A DNA stretch of 64,000 bases from Bacillus rubiinfantis (GCA_000752035.1 CCFE01000030.1:1-64000), one strand, 5' to 3'. Shown: positions 17,369-27,161, counted from the stretch's first letter. Notes: generated by a model not told the origin, from the letters alone. Translations and numbers: made by a program.

Positions 17369-18933
17369 TCGCCCACCTCAATTTCTTTGATGATGTTGCG
17401 AATGGCTTCACGCAGCTCATCCTCGCGTTTAACAATTTCTTCAATTTCTGCATTTAGCTTCACTATATCCACCTTTTCACGGGTGTCCTCTGCCTCCACA
17501 TAGGTAGAAACGGAAAGGTTATAATCATTTTCTGCAATTTCTTCATAGCTTGCCAGATGTGAAAAATGCATCACTTCTTCACGGTTTGCAAATATGTTTA
17601 CTATGCGTTCAATATTCTTAGGTGTCAGCTTTTTGTTATTGGTTACCTTGATGCACTCAGTAGAAGCATCAATAAACAGCGTCTTGTTGTCATTCTTACT
17701 TTTCTTCATCACCATAATGCAAGTTGCAATGCTTGTGCCAAAGAATAGGTTACTAGGAAGCTGAATAATACAATCCACATAGTTGTTATCTACTAAATAT
17801 TTACGGATTTTTTTCTCTGCTCCTCCTCGGTACATGATACCCGGAAAGCATACAATTGCAGCTGTACCATTAGATGCAAGCCATGAAAGGCTGTGCATGA
17901 TAAAGGCAAGGTCAGCTTTGCTCTTTGGTGCAAGCACTCCCGCAGGAGCAAAACGTGGGTCATTGATGAGCAGTGGGTTTTCATCACCTGCCCATTTGAT
18001 AGAATATGGTGGATTTGAAACGATCAGTTCAAATGGCTCATCATCCCAATGTTGTGGAGCAGTCAATGTGTCTTCACAAGCTACATTAAATTTATCAAAA
18101 CCAATGTCATGCAAAAACATATTGATGCGGCAAAGGTTGTAGGTGGTGATATTGATTTCCTGTCCATAAAAGCCGTTACGTACCGCATTTTTTCCAAGAA
18201 TTTTTTCAACCTTTAGAAGTAGTGAACCAGAACCACAGGCGGGGTCATAGACTTTGTTGATTTCTGTTTTTCCCACTGTGCCAAGGCGTGTTAACAGTTC
18301 TGAAACATCAGCAGGAGTGAAGAACTCGCCACCAGACTTTCCTGCATTTGAGGCATACATGGTCATGAGATATTCGTAGGCATCACCAAAAGCGTCAATG
18401 GAATGGTCTTTGACTTCACCAAGATTCATTTCGCCAACACCATTTATTAACTTCACCAGTCTTTCATTTCTTTTGGCAACTGTAGAACCAAGTTTATTGC
18501 TGTTTACATCGAAATCATCAAACAAGCCTGCAAAATCGTTCTCGGCTTCACTACCCTTGGCAGATTCCTCAATATGGCGGAATACCCTTTCCAGTGTTTC
18601 ATTCAGATTTTCATCAGTTGCTGCCTTTGCACGGACATTGCAGAATAACTCACTTGGCAGAATAAAGAATCCCTTTTCTTCCACCAAACTTTCTCTTGCC
18701 TCTTCAGCCTCTTCATCAGACATTGTTACAAAATCAAAATCTATGTTTCCTGCTTCAATTTCACCGTTGTTAATATAGTTGCACAGGTTTTCTGAAATAT
18801 ATCTGTAAAACATTGTGCCAAGAACATAGTTTTTAAAATCCCAGCCGTCTACCGATCCTCTTAATTCATCTGCAATCGCCCATATGGCACGATGAAGCTC
18901 AACACGCTCTTGTTCTTTCTTTGTATCAATCAT
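17365..18933 (-). CDS. hsdM: Type I restriction enzyme, M (methylation) subunit
   Basis: A 522-residue N6-adenine methyltransferase subunit. The N-terminal HsdM domain begins LHRAIWAIADELRGSVDGWDF, typical of type IC enzymes. AdoMet motif I is DPACGSGSLLL (230-240) and the catalytic motif is SNPPYSIKW (306-314). The ATG at 18933 is chosen because GGGGG lies upstream and residues before it have no family similarity. The start overlaps the end of the XRE regulator gene by 8 bases, and the stop overlaps the hsdS start. With HsdS it forms the protective methyltransferase. Confidence 0.95.
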   Translation of the reverse strand: MIDTKKEQERVELHRAIWAIADELRGSVDGWDFKNYVLGTMFYRYISENLCNYINNGEIEAGNIDFDFVTMSDEEAEEARESLVEEKGFFILPSELFCNVRAKAATDENLNETLERVFRHIEESAKGSEAENDFAGLFDDFDVNSNKLGSTVAKRNERLVKLINGVGEMNLGEVKDHSIDAFGDAYEYLMTMYASNAGKSGGEFFTPADVSELLTRLGTVGKTEINKVYDPACGSGSLLLKVEKILGKNAVRNGFYGQEINITTYNLCRINMFLHDIGFDKFNVACEDTLTAPQHWDDEPFELIVSNPPYSIKWAGDENPLLINDPRFAPAGVLAPKSKADLAFIMHSLSWLASNGTAAIVCFPGIMYRGGAEKKIRKYLVDNNYVDCIIQLPSNLFFGTSIATCIMVMKKSKNDNKTLFIDASTECIKVTNNKKLTPKNIERIVNIFANREEVMHFSHLASYEEIAENDYNLSVSTYVEAEDTREKVDIVKLNAEIEEIVKREDELREAIRNIIKEIEVGE

Positions 18934-19150
18934 TCTCTTTTCCCCCGTCATTTGGTATAAATTCCAAAATATCGTCCACACCACAATCAAGAACACCACA
19001 TATTTTCTCGATGCTTTCAAGGGAAACATAACTATCCTTTTTAAGGCGTGTGATAATATTTGCACTGAATCCTGATCTTTCAGCAAGCTCAGCATTAGAT
19101 ATCTTCTTATCTATCAATAGCTTAAACAGCTTATTATAGCGCACTGCCAT
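18926..19150 (-). CDS. XRE-type regulator heading the hsd operon
   Basis: A 74-residue single-domain Cro/C1 helix-turn-helix protein (ISNAELAERSGFSANIITRLK, then LESIEKICGVLDCGVDDILEF), of the small type often found before hsdM in Firmicutes. The ATG at 19150 is used, with GGGGG 9 bases upstream; a TTG at 19159 is possible. It overlaps hsdM, so its translation is coupled to the methylase. It probably controls its own promoter through the palindrome at 19194-19207 and delays restriction after entry into a new host, as controller proteins do. Confidence 0.8.
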   Translation of the reverse strand: MAVRYNKLFKLLIDKKISNAELAERSGFSANIITRLKKDSYVSLESIEKICGVLDCGVDDILEFIPNDGGKEND

Positions 19151-19183
19151 GTATGGCAACCCCCTATAGCGTCTATTTTTAAT

Positions 19184-19216
19184 TAAAATTATATCACGAT
19201 TTCGTGAATAATCCTT
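19184..19216 (-). promoter_or_regulatory. Promoter -10 with palindromic operator for the hsd operon
   Basis: A TATAAT on the minus strand (19193-19188) is directly preceded by the perfect palindrome TCACGA-TT-TCGTGA (19194-19207). A repressor bound there would block the promoter. A good -35 is not obvious, which would fit activation or weak basal expression. The rest of 19217-19671 is AT-rich with no supported gene. Confidence 0.5.
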
Positions 19217-19671
19217 CGTTTTAATGATTTATTTTTAAACTGTATAATAAAAAAGGCAACTATACTAAACTCCGACAATCTTTAATGTAGAGCCGTTTCA
19301 TTTAGCATCGTAATCCACGTTTACTATCTTAAACACCAAACAAACACCAAATTTTCCTTACACTCCTTATAAACCACGTATTTTCAGTCATTGTGCCGTA
19401 TCAGTGTTTATGTTTTCGAAGGGAAATTTAATACATAATGTTCATATGAAACCGCATCAAGACTTTTATGCAGACAACCAATTATTTTGTCTTTATCCTC
19501 CTCGATTCATAAAGTTTTTGTAGTTATGTATACACACAATGACAGAAATAGTAGCCGTTTTCTACTTGAAGACTGGAATAATTCACTCGCGGATAAGTAT
19601 AAGAATAAAAAAACCTGTCCAAGTTACATTCATATAAAGAAACTTGGAAAGAAGGTGCCAACATAAAACGC

Positions 19672-21360
19672 ATGACCCATTCCACACCTATCGGCATTGT
19701 TTTTAAACGACATAACATTACGTGCCAAGTAGTGGAGGCATCCGTAAATCTGGATGAAGTATACCGGAAAGACGCGGATGAGAAAGGAAAGCCCCATTAT
19801 CAATTACGAGCCATCTTTAAATGTGAATCCTGCGGCGAGGAAACGGAACGTCAGGTATTACATATTTATAAGAAGGTACAAAAAGAAAATACACCTTACG
19901 TCATATGTGACCTCTGCTTACATCAACTCTCTGCACATAAGAACAAACTGGTGGCGAACAAACGGTGGAAGGAAACGGGATATATGCATTTAGTGGAAAA
20001 ACTGGATGACATTGATGAGTACTGGAATTATGAAAAAAACATCCTAAATTTAGAAGAAATCCTGTTGAAGGACGTAAATCGAAAGAATGGTCGCTACCAC
20101 TACACAACCGTACACTTATATTGTTACCTATGTGAGGGTGAATGCGAGAGGTCAATGCGGACCGTATTAAACAATAAGACCAATACTGGCCACTCTTGGG
20201 TATTATGCGATGAGTGTAAAAGCCGATCTCGCACTTCTAAAAGTGAGATTTTGTGCCTACTGATATCAGAGTATTGCTCCAAGAAATTTGGGCTTACTTT
20301 TGAATTCCAATATGAGAGGAAGGACCTTGTGAGTAAGGATGGCTATCCGCTCGCGTTTGATTTTGCATTTTTCGAATCTGGGGAAACCGTATCCTTCATA
20401 CTTGAAATCCAAGGAGGGCTACACTCTGAGAAGCATTTTGCTGAATGTGAAGATGCTTTCCAAGAACGCATAGAACGAGATGCGATCAAACGGGATTATT
20501 GCCAAAAGCATAGCCTGGAACTGGTTGAGATGGACTATCGTTCTCCAAACAAAAAAGAGCTAAGAAGGATCCATTCCGTTTTTACGCAATTGCTAGCAGA
20601 CCACGGATTGATTCCGAATAACGTCGACATCCCGGATTTTTCGGAATATGCCTTTTACATAACACTCGAGTATCAAAAGCTGAATTCCAACACTATTACG
20701 CTCAAAAAGTTAGTGACTTATGTGATGGAGGGTCAACGAATTGGTGATTTAACGGATATCGACTTGATACGAAAACTTTTTTTATCCGACAAAAAGACAA
20801 AAACAGCATATAATCGTGCTATTTTGCCTGAAGTCATGTATCTGCTGAAGGATACGGATTATTCAATCAAGGAAATATCCAAGATTACCAAGATGTCAAA
20901 ATCGGCAATCCGACGTATTAACAATGGAGAGATTTACTCCAAACATACCCAGGCATCCAGAGAAGAACCGTTAAAGAAAATAAAAAGAGCCCGGATTGAC
21001 GAAAGCACCATTTTGGGAATCGTAAAGGATTTAAAAGAAACTGACCTCACATTCCGAGAAATAGGGAAAAAGAGAGAAGTTTCAGAATCGGTGCCAAAAG
21101 CTATCAACGACGGCAGTAGATATACGGAGTACTCTGGAGCATCTAAGGACCATCCCATCCGTCCTCCCCAACAGATCGGGAAACAACAGGTACTTGCTAT
21201 TGCGGAATTACTTCAAGGCACAACATGGACTCAGAAAAAAATCGCTGATTATTCTGGGGTTACCGAAGCCATAGTCCAAAAGATCAATACAGGATACAAT
21301 CACAGCGAAATCACCGGTGCATCCAGCGAGGAGCCGTTACGAAAAAGGAAAAGAAAATGA
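19672..21360 (+). CDS. EDxHD/Vsr-like endonuclease with zinc ribbons and three HTH repeats
   Basis: A 562-residue protein that looks like a free-standing homing-type endonuclease. Two four-cysteine zinc modules come first (CESC/CDLC at 51-82 and CYLC/CDEC at 151-182). A Vsr-like core follows, LAFDFAFF, then LEIQGGLH near 244-251, then RDAIKRDYCQKHSLELVEMDY near 269-289, resembling EDxHD enzymes such as I-Bth0305I. The C-terminal 180 residues hold three related helix-turn-helix units ending INNGEIYS, INDGSRYTE and INTGYNHSE, each followed by (T/S)xAS...P(L/I). It may be a mobile endonuclease or a restriction factor. The ribosome binding site is weak. It is convergent with the protease gene beyond. 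Confidence 0.7.
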   Translation: MTHSTPIGIVFKRHNITCQVVEASVNLDEVYRKDADEKGKPHYQLRAIFKCESCGEETERQVLHIYKKVQKENTPYVICDLCLHQLSAHKNKLVANKRWKETGYMHLVEKLDDIDEYWNYEKNILNLEEILLKDVNRKNGRYHYTTVHLYCYLCEGECERSMRTVLNNKTNTGHSWVLCDECKSRSRTSKSEILCLLISEYCSKKFGLTFEFQYERKDLVSKDGYPLAFDFAFFESGETVSFILEIQGGLHSEKHFAECEDAFQERIERDAIKRDYCQKHSLELVEMDYRSPNKKELRRIHSVFTQLLADHGLIPNNVDIPDFSEYAFYITLEYQKLNSNTITLKKLVTYVMEGQRIGDLTDIDLIRKLFLSDKKTKTAYNRAILPEVMYLLKDTDYSIKEISKITKMSKSAIRRINNGEIYSKHTQASREEPLKKIKRARIDESTILGIVKDLKETDLTFREIGKKREVSESVPKAINDGSRYTEYSGASKDHPIRPPQQIGKQQVLAIAELLQGTTWTQKKIADYSGVTEAIVQKINTGYNHSEITGASSEEPLRKRKRK

Positions 21361-21469
21361 TCGGTCTATAGCAACATTGGGTCATCTTGTTTTACAATTA
21401 GTAAAACTATGGGGCCAGCAAAATTATATACCTAGTCTTAATATTGATCATTATGTAACTAGAAACAAA

Positions 21470-21709
21470 GAGCCCCGGGGTGGTCAATCCAAAAGGTAAT
21501 AATCCCTGCAAGGTTGAATAAAACCCTTCGGGTAATGAAAAGCCGTCCTTCTGGCACAAACAGCTGTACTATTCCACGTTATTTGATTCGAAATTGCTTT
21601 CTAAAACCTCAAAACCTTCCCCTCATACTTTCCAATGGAATGAGTGGAAATCCCTTATTTTATCTCTCTTAATTTTTTTCGCATCTTTTTTGAGAGGAGG
21701 AATTACAGC
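21470..21709. repeat. ~245 bp direct repeat, copy 1
   Basis: Begins GAGCCCCGGG and ends GAGAGGAGGAATTACAGC. It shares long blocks with 26914-27161, including CCCTTCGGGTAATG, AAAGCCGTCC and AAAACCTCAAAACCTTCCCC. The CCCTTCGGG could fold. The remainder of the 21361-22250 gap is AT-rich with no gene that I can support, apart from the terminator at its right end. Confidence 0.8.
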
Positions 21710-22189
21710 ATAATAAAAACAATTTCCTTATTCAGGAAATTCGCCCGATTGTTGAAATATAATTTTCTATTGCAAGTATCCTTGTACTACGTAATATAAA
21801 TCTACTCAACAATCCGGCCTTGTTTACAGGGTAATTACCTTATTGAAAATCATCCAAAATCATATAGCAATTGATTCTCAAAAACTATGTTTTTTATCTT
21901 TTATCATCAGAAGTTTTGAATTGGTATACAGTCTTTCATTCCTCGGTACACTTATTGTCGTTCGGTGGTAAAAACTATTTCGTTATTGGTATATTTTGTT
22001 AGCTGTAATCAACGCACATCTTTGGTGAGAATATCACTAACTATTCCTATCATATTTCTAACAGAAAAGATGCAAAACAACCATCCCTGCTCTAAAAAAT
22101 TAAAAGCAGATATCCTGTTTAGACTATCTTATCTTGTTTTGAACTTTTTCGTGCATAGGATTATTCGGATGGTGACAGTGGAAACAATG

Positions 22190-22225
22190 AAAAGAAGCGC
22201 AGAACTATTCCTGCGCTTTCGTGTT
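22190..22225 (-). terminator. Terminator of the protease/ATPase pair
   Basis: On the minus strand AAAGCGCAGG and CTGCGCTTC form a stem followed by TTTTC, 30 bases after the stop at 22251. It is also T-rich on the plus side. Confidence 0.65.
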
Positions 22226-22250
22226 TTTAACTTTGTGAATCTAGTAACAT

Positions 22251-24794
22251 TTATTTTCTATATGTAACTTCTGTAGATACAGTAGTACGATTTTCAACAT
22301 TAATTTTAGATTCAATTTTATTTTTTATGACAGAATATAAATCAACCTCTGTCTCAGGTGCTTCAATACTTACTACTAAAGAATATCTAATCTTTGAATG
22401 ATATTTCTTTAAGTTTGTTCTAAGTTTCCACCAGCCTGTTATTGGATAAACAGCTATTTGATTACTTTGACTTAATTCACTTGCTGTTCCTTCCCAAATA
22501 TCAGAATGAACGGATCCTACGTTTCTATTAGATGGCCCGATAACCCAACGGCTGCTATCGTTTTTCACATCACCTTTATCTTCTTCATCATCTCTCATGG
22601 CCTTATTAATTCTCTTCAAGAAATTATCTTGATCCTCAGTTGAATTATTCACGTCAAACTGCAGGCCACAAGAAGGATATCGGTATTTATCTTTCCAACC
22701 AACTTCTCCAGGACCTGGTTCAATAAAATAAGACAATGTAACTCGCATCCTTACATTTTTATCTTCCAGACTAAGTAACACATCATCTGGCCAGGGTATA
22801 TTATGAATATGCATTTCTTTTGAAGTAATGCTTCCGCTATCCTTCTTATAAAACGGTTGAATTTCATCTTCTATAATAAGATTAACTCTATTAGAAACAC
22901 TCCAAATTGCTTTCGAAAAATTTGGCACACCATATCCACAAGTTCTCAATAAATTTCTGTAATCCATTCTTTTTGGAGGGTTATTATCAAAACAAGTGTT
23001 TTTCATTGCATCTGTCCATTCAGCTGAATGAATGATTAAAGCTCTAATTGTTTCTGGCCAAAGTTCAGGATAATGATGTTGAATATTTGCACCCATCCAT
23101 GCCGCTTGTGCTGTTGCAGAACTTGTCATACTAACTGTATCGAATGATTTACCCGTCACAGCATCTTTACTTGTCGTCAAGAGTTGTAGCTCTGGTAATT
23201 CCGTATAAAAATTAGAATTTTTATCATAAGCTAAATTTCCGCCCTCTAAAACTATATCCGGTTTCACCGGCCATTTAATACTCCATGTAAGAGAGCTAGA
23301 GGTAAATGGTGAGTAACATCCTGGTTCCACAACTGGCTGAAATGTACCACTTAAATCTTCTGGTATTTGGTATTTGCCTGTATACGCACCTACAGTAATA
23401 GCATTCCAAGCTTGTGCAGGATCTTCAATTGCATGGTTGGTGACAGCAGTTTTTATATCACCTGATTCGATAATCTCTGGAACGGATGTATTTCCTGCAG
23501 AAATGAACATAAGCTTTCTCTTTATATCCGTTGTATCAATTTCATTTGCACCTGAAATAATGGAATCAATCGCTCCTGACCATGAAGAAGGTCGGCCATC
23601 ACCTTTAAGTGTATTGGTTGGAGCCGTAACAGCCATACAAATGGCTCTATTAGTCTTAGGATTTTGTATTTCCGCTAAGCTAATAGCACTTTCGGTAACA
23701 TAACCATACAATTCTCGTTGATTATCATCACTATTGTCAAATAATTTTACAGACTCTAAGAAGTGATTAATTACCACAGGATCAGTATTTTCAAGTTTAT
23801 CTTCTAGCGTAAAGTAACATGCAATTCCAGCCATTCTTGTACCATGATCAGCAATGTCATATACACCTTTTGAAGGATCTACTGCATGCATATTTTCATC
23901 TGTCAAAAGTGGCGACAGTAAATCATGCCCATTATTAACACCTGTATCAAGTAAACAGACTGAAGTATTGGACCGTGCTGAGACCTCTAGTCTTTCTATT
24001 AAATCTTTTACAAAGTCTCTTTGATCTAATTCAGAAAGCTGGTCAAAAAAACCTGTTGGCGTAACCATAATTCTAAATTCAGCAATTCTGGAACTTAACC
24101 ACTGCAATTCTGATAATTGCTGCTTATTGGCTCTTACTCCTAATACGATTCTCTCTGGAAATACTATTTTTTGATTCTTATGCTGAATATTTTTAACATC
24201 ACAAATTTGAAAAAATTCATCAATAATGGTGTCTACTTCTTCTTTCATATCGAACATTAGCCACACTTCACACCATTTCGGAATTTCGTTGGGTAATTCA
24301 TTTTTATCGCTCATCCAGAGAGCATCAACCATTGCAAGATTAATACTTTCTATTGTTCCAATTACTTCTTCTTTATTCTCTGTCTCTTTGTATTTATTTA
24401 ATTTTTTAATAAAAAAATCCCTTTGGTTTTCAGGGACAAAAACAGTAGAGCTTACAACGTTCTGCTCCTCACCATCATATTCATTTTTTATATTACAAAT
24501 TCTAACTTTTTGTGTTGTATTCTCTAAGCTTTTCGTAATAAGATCATAACCAGCCTGACCCTTAATTTCTAAATATACTCCGTGTCGAGAAGATACCGAA
24601 ACAGCCCCCAATGCTTCCTGCTGTTCTTCAGCTTGTTTCCAAGCTCTTTTTAAGTTTTCTTCTATTCGTTCTGCATGGCTAAGTCTGCTCGATCTAATAG
24701 GGTAATTACCCTTTCCACCCATGGAGGCAATTGGTGTGTAATCAATCGTTTGAGAGGAGTGACTAATATATAAGTTGCTTAAATTTGATTGCAT
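22251..24794 (-). CDS. ietS: Subtilisin-like (S8) protease of an IetAS-type defence pair
   Basis: An 847-residue S8 peptidase. The catalytic triad is visible: Asp283 in LLDTGVNNGHD, His317 in DHGTRMAGIA, and Ser558 in MTSSATAQAAW, with the oxyanion Asn435 in ISAGN. A ~270-residue N-terminal region and ~270-residue C-terminal region are specific to the system. There is no signal peptide, so it acts in the cytoplasm. It lies 7 bases after an AAA+ ATPase gene, the layout of the IetAS (Gao_Iet) anti-phage and plasmid-stability systems. The ATPase presumably controls or delivers substrate to the protease. The family pairing is recalled knowledge, and anti-phage activity is inferred. Confidence 0.82.
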   Translation of the reverse strand: MQSNLSNLYISHSSQTIDYTPIASMGGKGNYPIRSSRLSHAERIEENLKRAWKQAEEQQEALGAVSVSSRHGVYLEIKGQAGYDLITKSLENTTQKVRICNIKNEYDGEEQNVVSSTVFVPENQRDFFIKKLNKYKETENKEEVIGTIESINLAMVDALWMSDKNELPNEIPKWCEVWLMFDMKEEVDTIIDEFFQICDVKNIQHKNQKIVFPERIVLGVRANKQQLSELQWLSSRIAEFRIMVTPTGFFDQLSELDQRDFVKDLIERLEVSARSNTSVCLLDTGVNNGHDLLSPLLTDENMHAVDPSKGVYDIADHGTRMAGIACYFTLEDKLENTDPVVINHFLESVKLFDNSDDNQRELYGYVTESAISLAEIQNPKTNRAICMAVTAPTNTLKGDGRPSSWSGAIDSIISGANEIDTTDIKRKLMFISAGNTSVPEIIESGDIKTAVTNHAIEDPAQAWNAITVGAYTGKYQIPEDLSGTFQPVVEPGCYSPFTSSSLTWSIKWPVKPDIVLEGGNLAYDKNSNFYTELPELQLLTTSKDAVTGKSFDTVSMTSSATAQAAWMGANIQHHYPELWPETIRALIIHSAEWTDAMKNTCFDNNPPKRMDYRNLLRTCGYGVPNFSKAIWSVSNRVNLIIEDEIQPFYKKDSGSITSKEMHIHNIPWPDDVLLSLEDKNVRMRVTLSYFIEPGPGEVGWKDKYRYPSCGLQFDVNNSTEDQDNFLKRINKAMRDDEEDKGDVKNDSSRWVIGPSNRNVGSVHSDIWEGTASELSQSNQIAVYPITGWWKLRTNLKKYHSKIRYSLVVSIEAPETEVDLYSVIKNKIESKINVENRTTVSTEVTYRK

Positions 24795-24801
24795 TTATTG
24801 C

Positions 24802-25764
24802 TTAAGCCTCCTTATATTTATAATAACTTTTCCGATCTTTAATGTAATTTAATAGTATGTTTTTTGTAATTAGGTTATCTTCTAAGATGGAATACTTAAC
24901 TGCTTCTTCACACGCTTTAACAATATCTGCGTGATTCAATCCTTGAGCCTCTTTGTACACATCCTCTGAAAAAATATCGTTTGATGCTTTGCCATGAAGC
25001 TTCATCCTAAATACCCTTGAGATTTGTTCAATATCAGGATTTTTATATTCCATTACATCATCAAATCGTCTAAATAGAGCATTATCTAAAATACTCGGAT
25101 AATTGGTTGCTGCGATGATAATACTATAGGATTCATCTTCTTCAAGATTCTGTAGAAATGAATTTAAGATCCTTCTCATTTCACCTACATCATTATCTAA
25201 GTTTCTATCTGACCCTATCGCATCAAACTCATCAAACAAATATACCCCACGACTTTCCTTTATCTGTTCAAAAACTTGTCGTAGTTTTGTACTTGTTTCC
25301 CCCATGTATTTCGTTATCAACCGATCAAATTGTATTACATAAAGCGGTAAATATAACTCATTCGCTATGACGGAAGCAGTCATGGTTTTTCCTGTACCAG
25401 GATCTCCTGCAAGTAAAAGTTTTGAACGATTCATAAGTCCATTTTTTCTTAGGAGATCTTTTTTGTGATATTCATTGATTACACGTTTTATTTTCTCTTC
25501 TATCTCAACCGAAACAATTAAATCAGATAAATGAACATGAGTCATCTTCTGTTCAAGAATGTCTAATCGGTTATTTAATGCTACAACCTTATTTTTGTTT
25601 AGATGCTTAGAGTTTTGAATAATTTCTTTAATTTCTCGGGCACTTGCTGTATGACCTACTTTTGCTTCGTGAGCCGCAATTTGCAAAACAACAGTTTTAA
25701 ATTTCTCTTCATTACTATCGAAATGCGCTCTTATTAAAGCTTTAATCTGTTCTATTGTTGCCAT
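24802..25764 (-). CDS. ietA: AAA+ ATPase of an IetAS-type defence pair
   Basis: A 320-residue classical AAA+ protein. It has Walker A GDPGTGKT (120-127), pore-loop-like KYMGET, Walker B YLFDEFDAIG (~173-182), sensor 1 IIAATNYP and the arginine finger LFRRFDD. The first ~80 residues are a helical adaptor region. It precedes the S8 protease by 7 bases and forms a two-gene operon with it. The start is the ATG at 25764, with only a weak AAGAAAG-type ribosome binding site visible upstream. It probably forms a hexamer that recognises a target and hands it to, or unleashes, the protease. Confidence 0.85.
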   Translation of the reverse strand: MATIEQIKALIRAHFDSNEEKFKTVVLQIAAHEAKVGHTASAREIKEIIQNSKHLNKNKVVALNNRLDILEQKMTHVHLSDLIVSVEIEEKIKRVINEYHKKDLLRKNGLMNRSKLLLAGDPGTGKTMTASVIANELYLPLYVIQFDRLITKYMGETSTKLRQVFEQIKESRGVYLFDEFDAIGSDRNLDNDVGEMRRILNSFLQNLEEDESYSIIIAATNYPSILDNALFRRFDDVMEYKNPDIEQISRVFRMKLHGKASNDIFSEDVYKEAQGLNHADIVKACEEAVKYSILEDNLITKNILLNYIKDRKSYYKYKEA

Positions 25765-26510
25765 GCGGATTCACCTACTTTCTTTAGAAGTGCTTATGAT
25801 AAAAATACAAATATAAGTCACATATGTCCTTTGTGCATCAAAAAATAGTGGTAAAGTTTGCTTAAATTATATTCTATGTTAAGATATTCATTTTGTTAAA
25901 GCACATAAATTCCCTCTTCATTTTATCACTCAATGTCAAGCATCACAACTACATCAATTGGATACGTTTGATAACTTTTGCTTGCTCTTGCTGGATATGC
26001 CAACGATAATCTTTGTCTACCAACTACCCATTAAGTAGCTTTCTTTCACTGAATAATTCCTTGTTTTGCCTAACTCCGATGTCCTCAAGCAATGCTCTTT
26101 CCAATATTCATCACTTCTTCTCGTGCGTTAGCACCGTAGATAGGGCACCATCAGTTCTGATTTTGCGGATGGGGTCACCCAAACTGATTTTCTACTTTTT
26201 GTACCTCTTTATTAATGATTATGGTAATGAATTATTTTATAAGATTAAATATGATAAATCACTTCTTGAATAATCCCCCCTCTTACTAGGGTCGATGCTA
26301 TTGTATTTCAGCTTCGTTATTTAAATAGATTATTTCACAAAGCCATTTAAACGCGAAGACCCTTGCTGCGCAGTATGTGTCTACTACTAAATATGAGTTA
26401 CTCCACAATCATGGCCCGATTGTTAAACAAGAAAACATCCTGCATATCAACACATGATTTTTTATCAATCTTTGTTATAAAGGGTCAATCATTTCACCAT
26501 TTATGAGCCA
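25765..26510. other. Gene-free, decayed stretch
   Basis: An AT-rich region with only short broken frames. On the minus strand between 25940 and 26180 there are coding-like fragments (REEVMNIGKSIA, then YPIDVVVMLDIE) interrupted by stops and frame changes. I cannot identify the parent gene. Confidence 0.4.
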
Positions 26511-26519
26511 ATGTCCTGC

Positions 26520-26822
26520 ATCACTTGTTTGTACTCTTCGTTGATGTCTCCACCTGTTAAATCTAGCGGAATCAATCTACTCTCATAATAGTAAGGTAGT
26601 AGATCTTTATCCTCACTAGATTGAGCCATATCGTATTTATAGATAATTTGTCCAAAGATTTCTTGTGTCTTGGTACTTAATAATTGAACTGGCGTACCTG
26701 AAAAACCTATAAATGATGCATTTGGTAGGGCACACGCATTTGAGCAGCAATTCCTCCATCAAATCCATTTTGTGTTCAGTGAGCTTCATCGGAGACGAAC
26801 TTCCGAATTTATCCACAACCAA
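26520..26822 (-). pseudogene. Fragment of a second type I restriction R-subunit gene
   Basis: Read across two frames, the minus strand gives VSDEAH-stop-TQNGFDGGIAAQMR, a frame change, then ALPNASFIGFSGTPVQLLSTKTQEIFGQIIYKYDMAQ. These are the DEAH-box and motif III regions of an HsdR-type helicase. The DEAHRTQ motif has a stop in place of Arg (CGA to TGA). Both flanks of the helicase are missing. It is not derived from the intact hsdR nearby, whose sequence differs here. It is a dead relic. Confidence 0.65.
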
Positions 26823-26913
26823 CTAAAGGTAAAATTTCCCATATGTATTTTTAAAAATATATAATTTTTCTCGACCTACCTGGTATTAATTATACTTATG
26901 TCCTAGGTAATTT

Positions 26914-27161
26914 GAGCCCCGGGTATGTCAATCCAAAAGTAAAGATATTAGATGAAAGTCTACTATGTAGAACAAAGCCCTTCGGGTAATGGAAAGCCGT
27001 CCTCCTGACACAAAAACCTGCACTATTCCGCTTTTTTTGATTTGAAATTGCTTTTTAAAACCTCAAAACCTTCCCCACATACTTTCTATGGGAATGAGTG
27101 GAAAACACTTATTTCATTTCTTTTAATTTTTTCCACATCTTTTGAGAGGAGGAATTACAGC
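26914..27161. repeat. ~245 bp direct repeat, copy 2
   Basis: The partner of 21470-21709, in the same orientation, with the same start (GAGCCCCGGG) and end (GAGAGGAGGAATTACAGC) and an indel near the front. The two copies enclose the IetAS pair and the hsdR fragment. Confidence 0.8.

Noticed and set aside
21965..22267. 100-residue plus-strand frame before the protease gene
   Set aside because: No start signal or family; it runs through the terminator at 22190-22225 and into the end of the convergent protease gene.
26013..26273. 86-residue plus-strand frame
   Set aside because: Composition is that of an antisense shadow over decayed minus-strand coding fragments.
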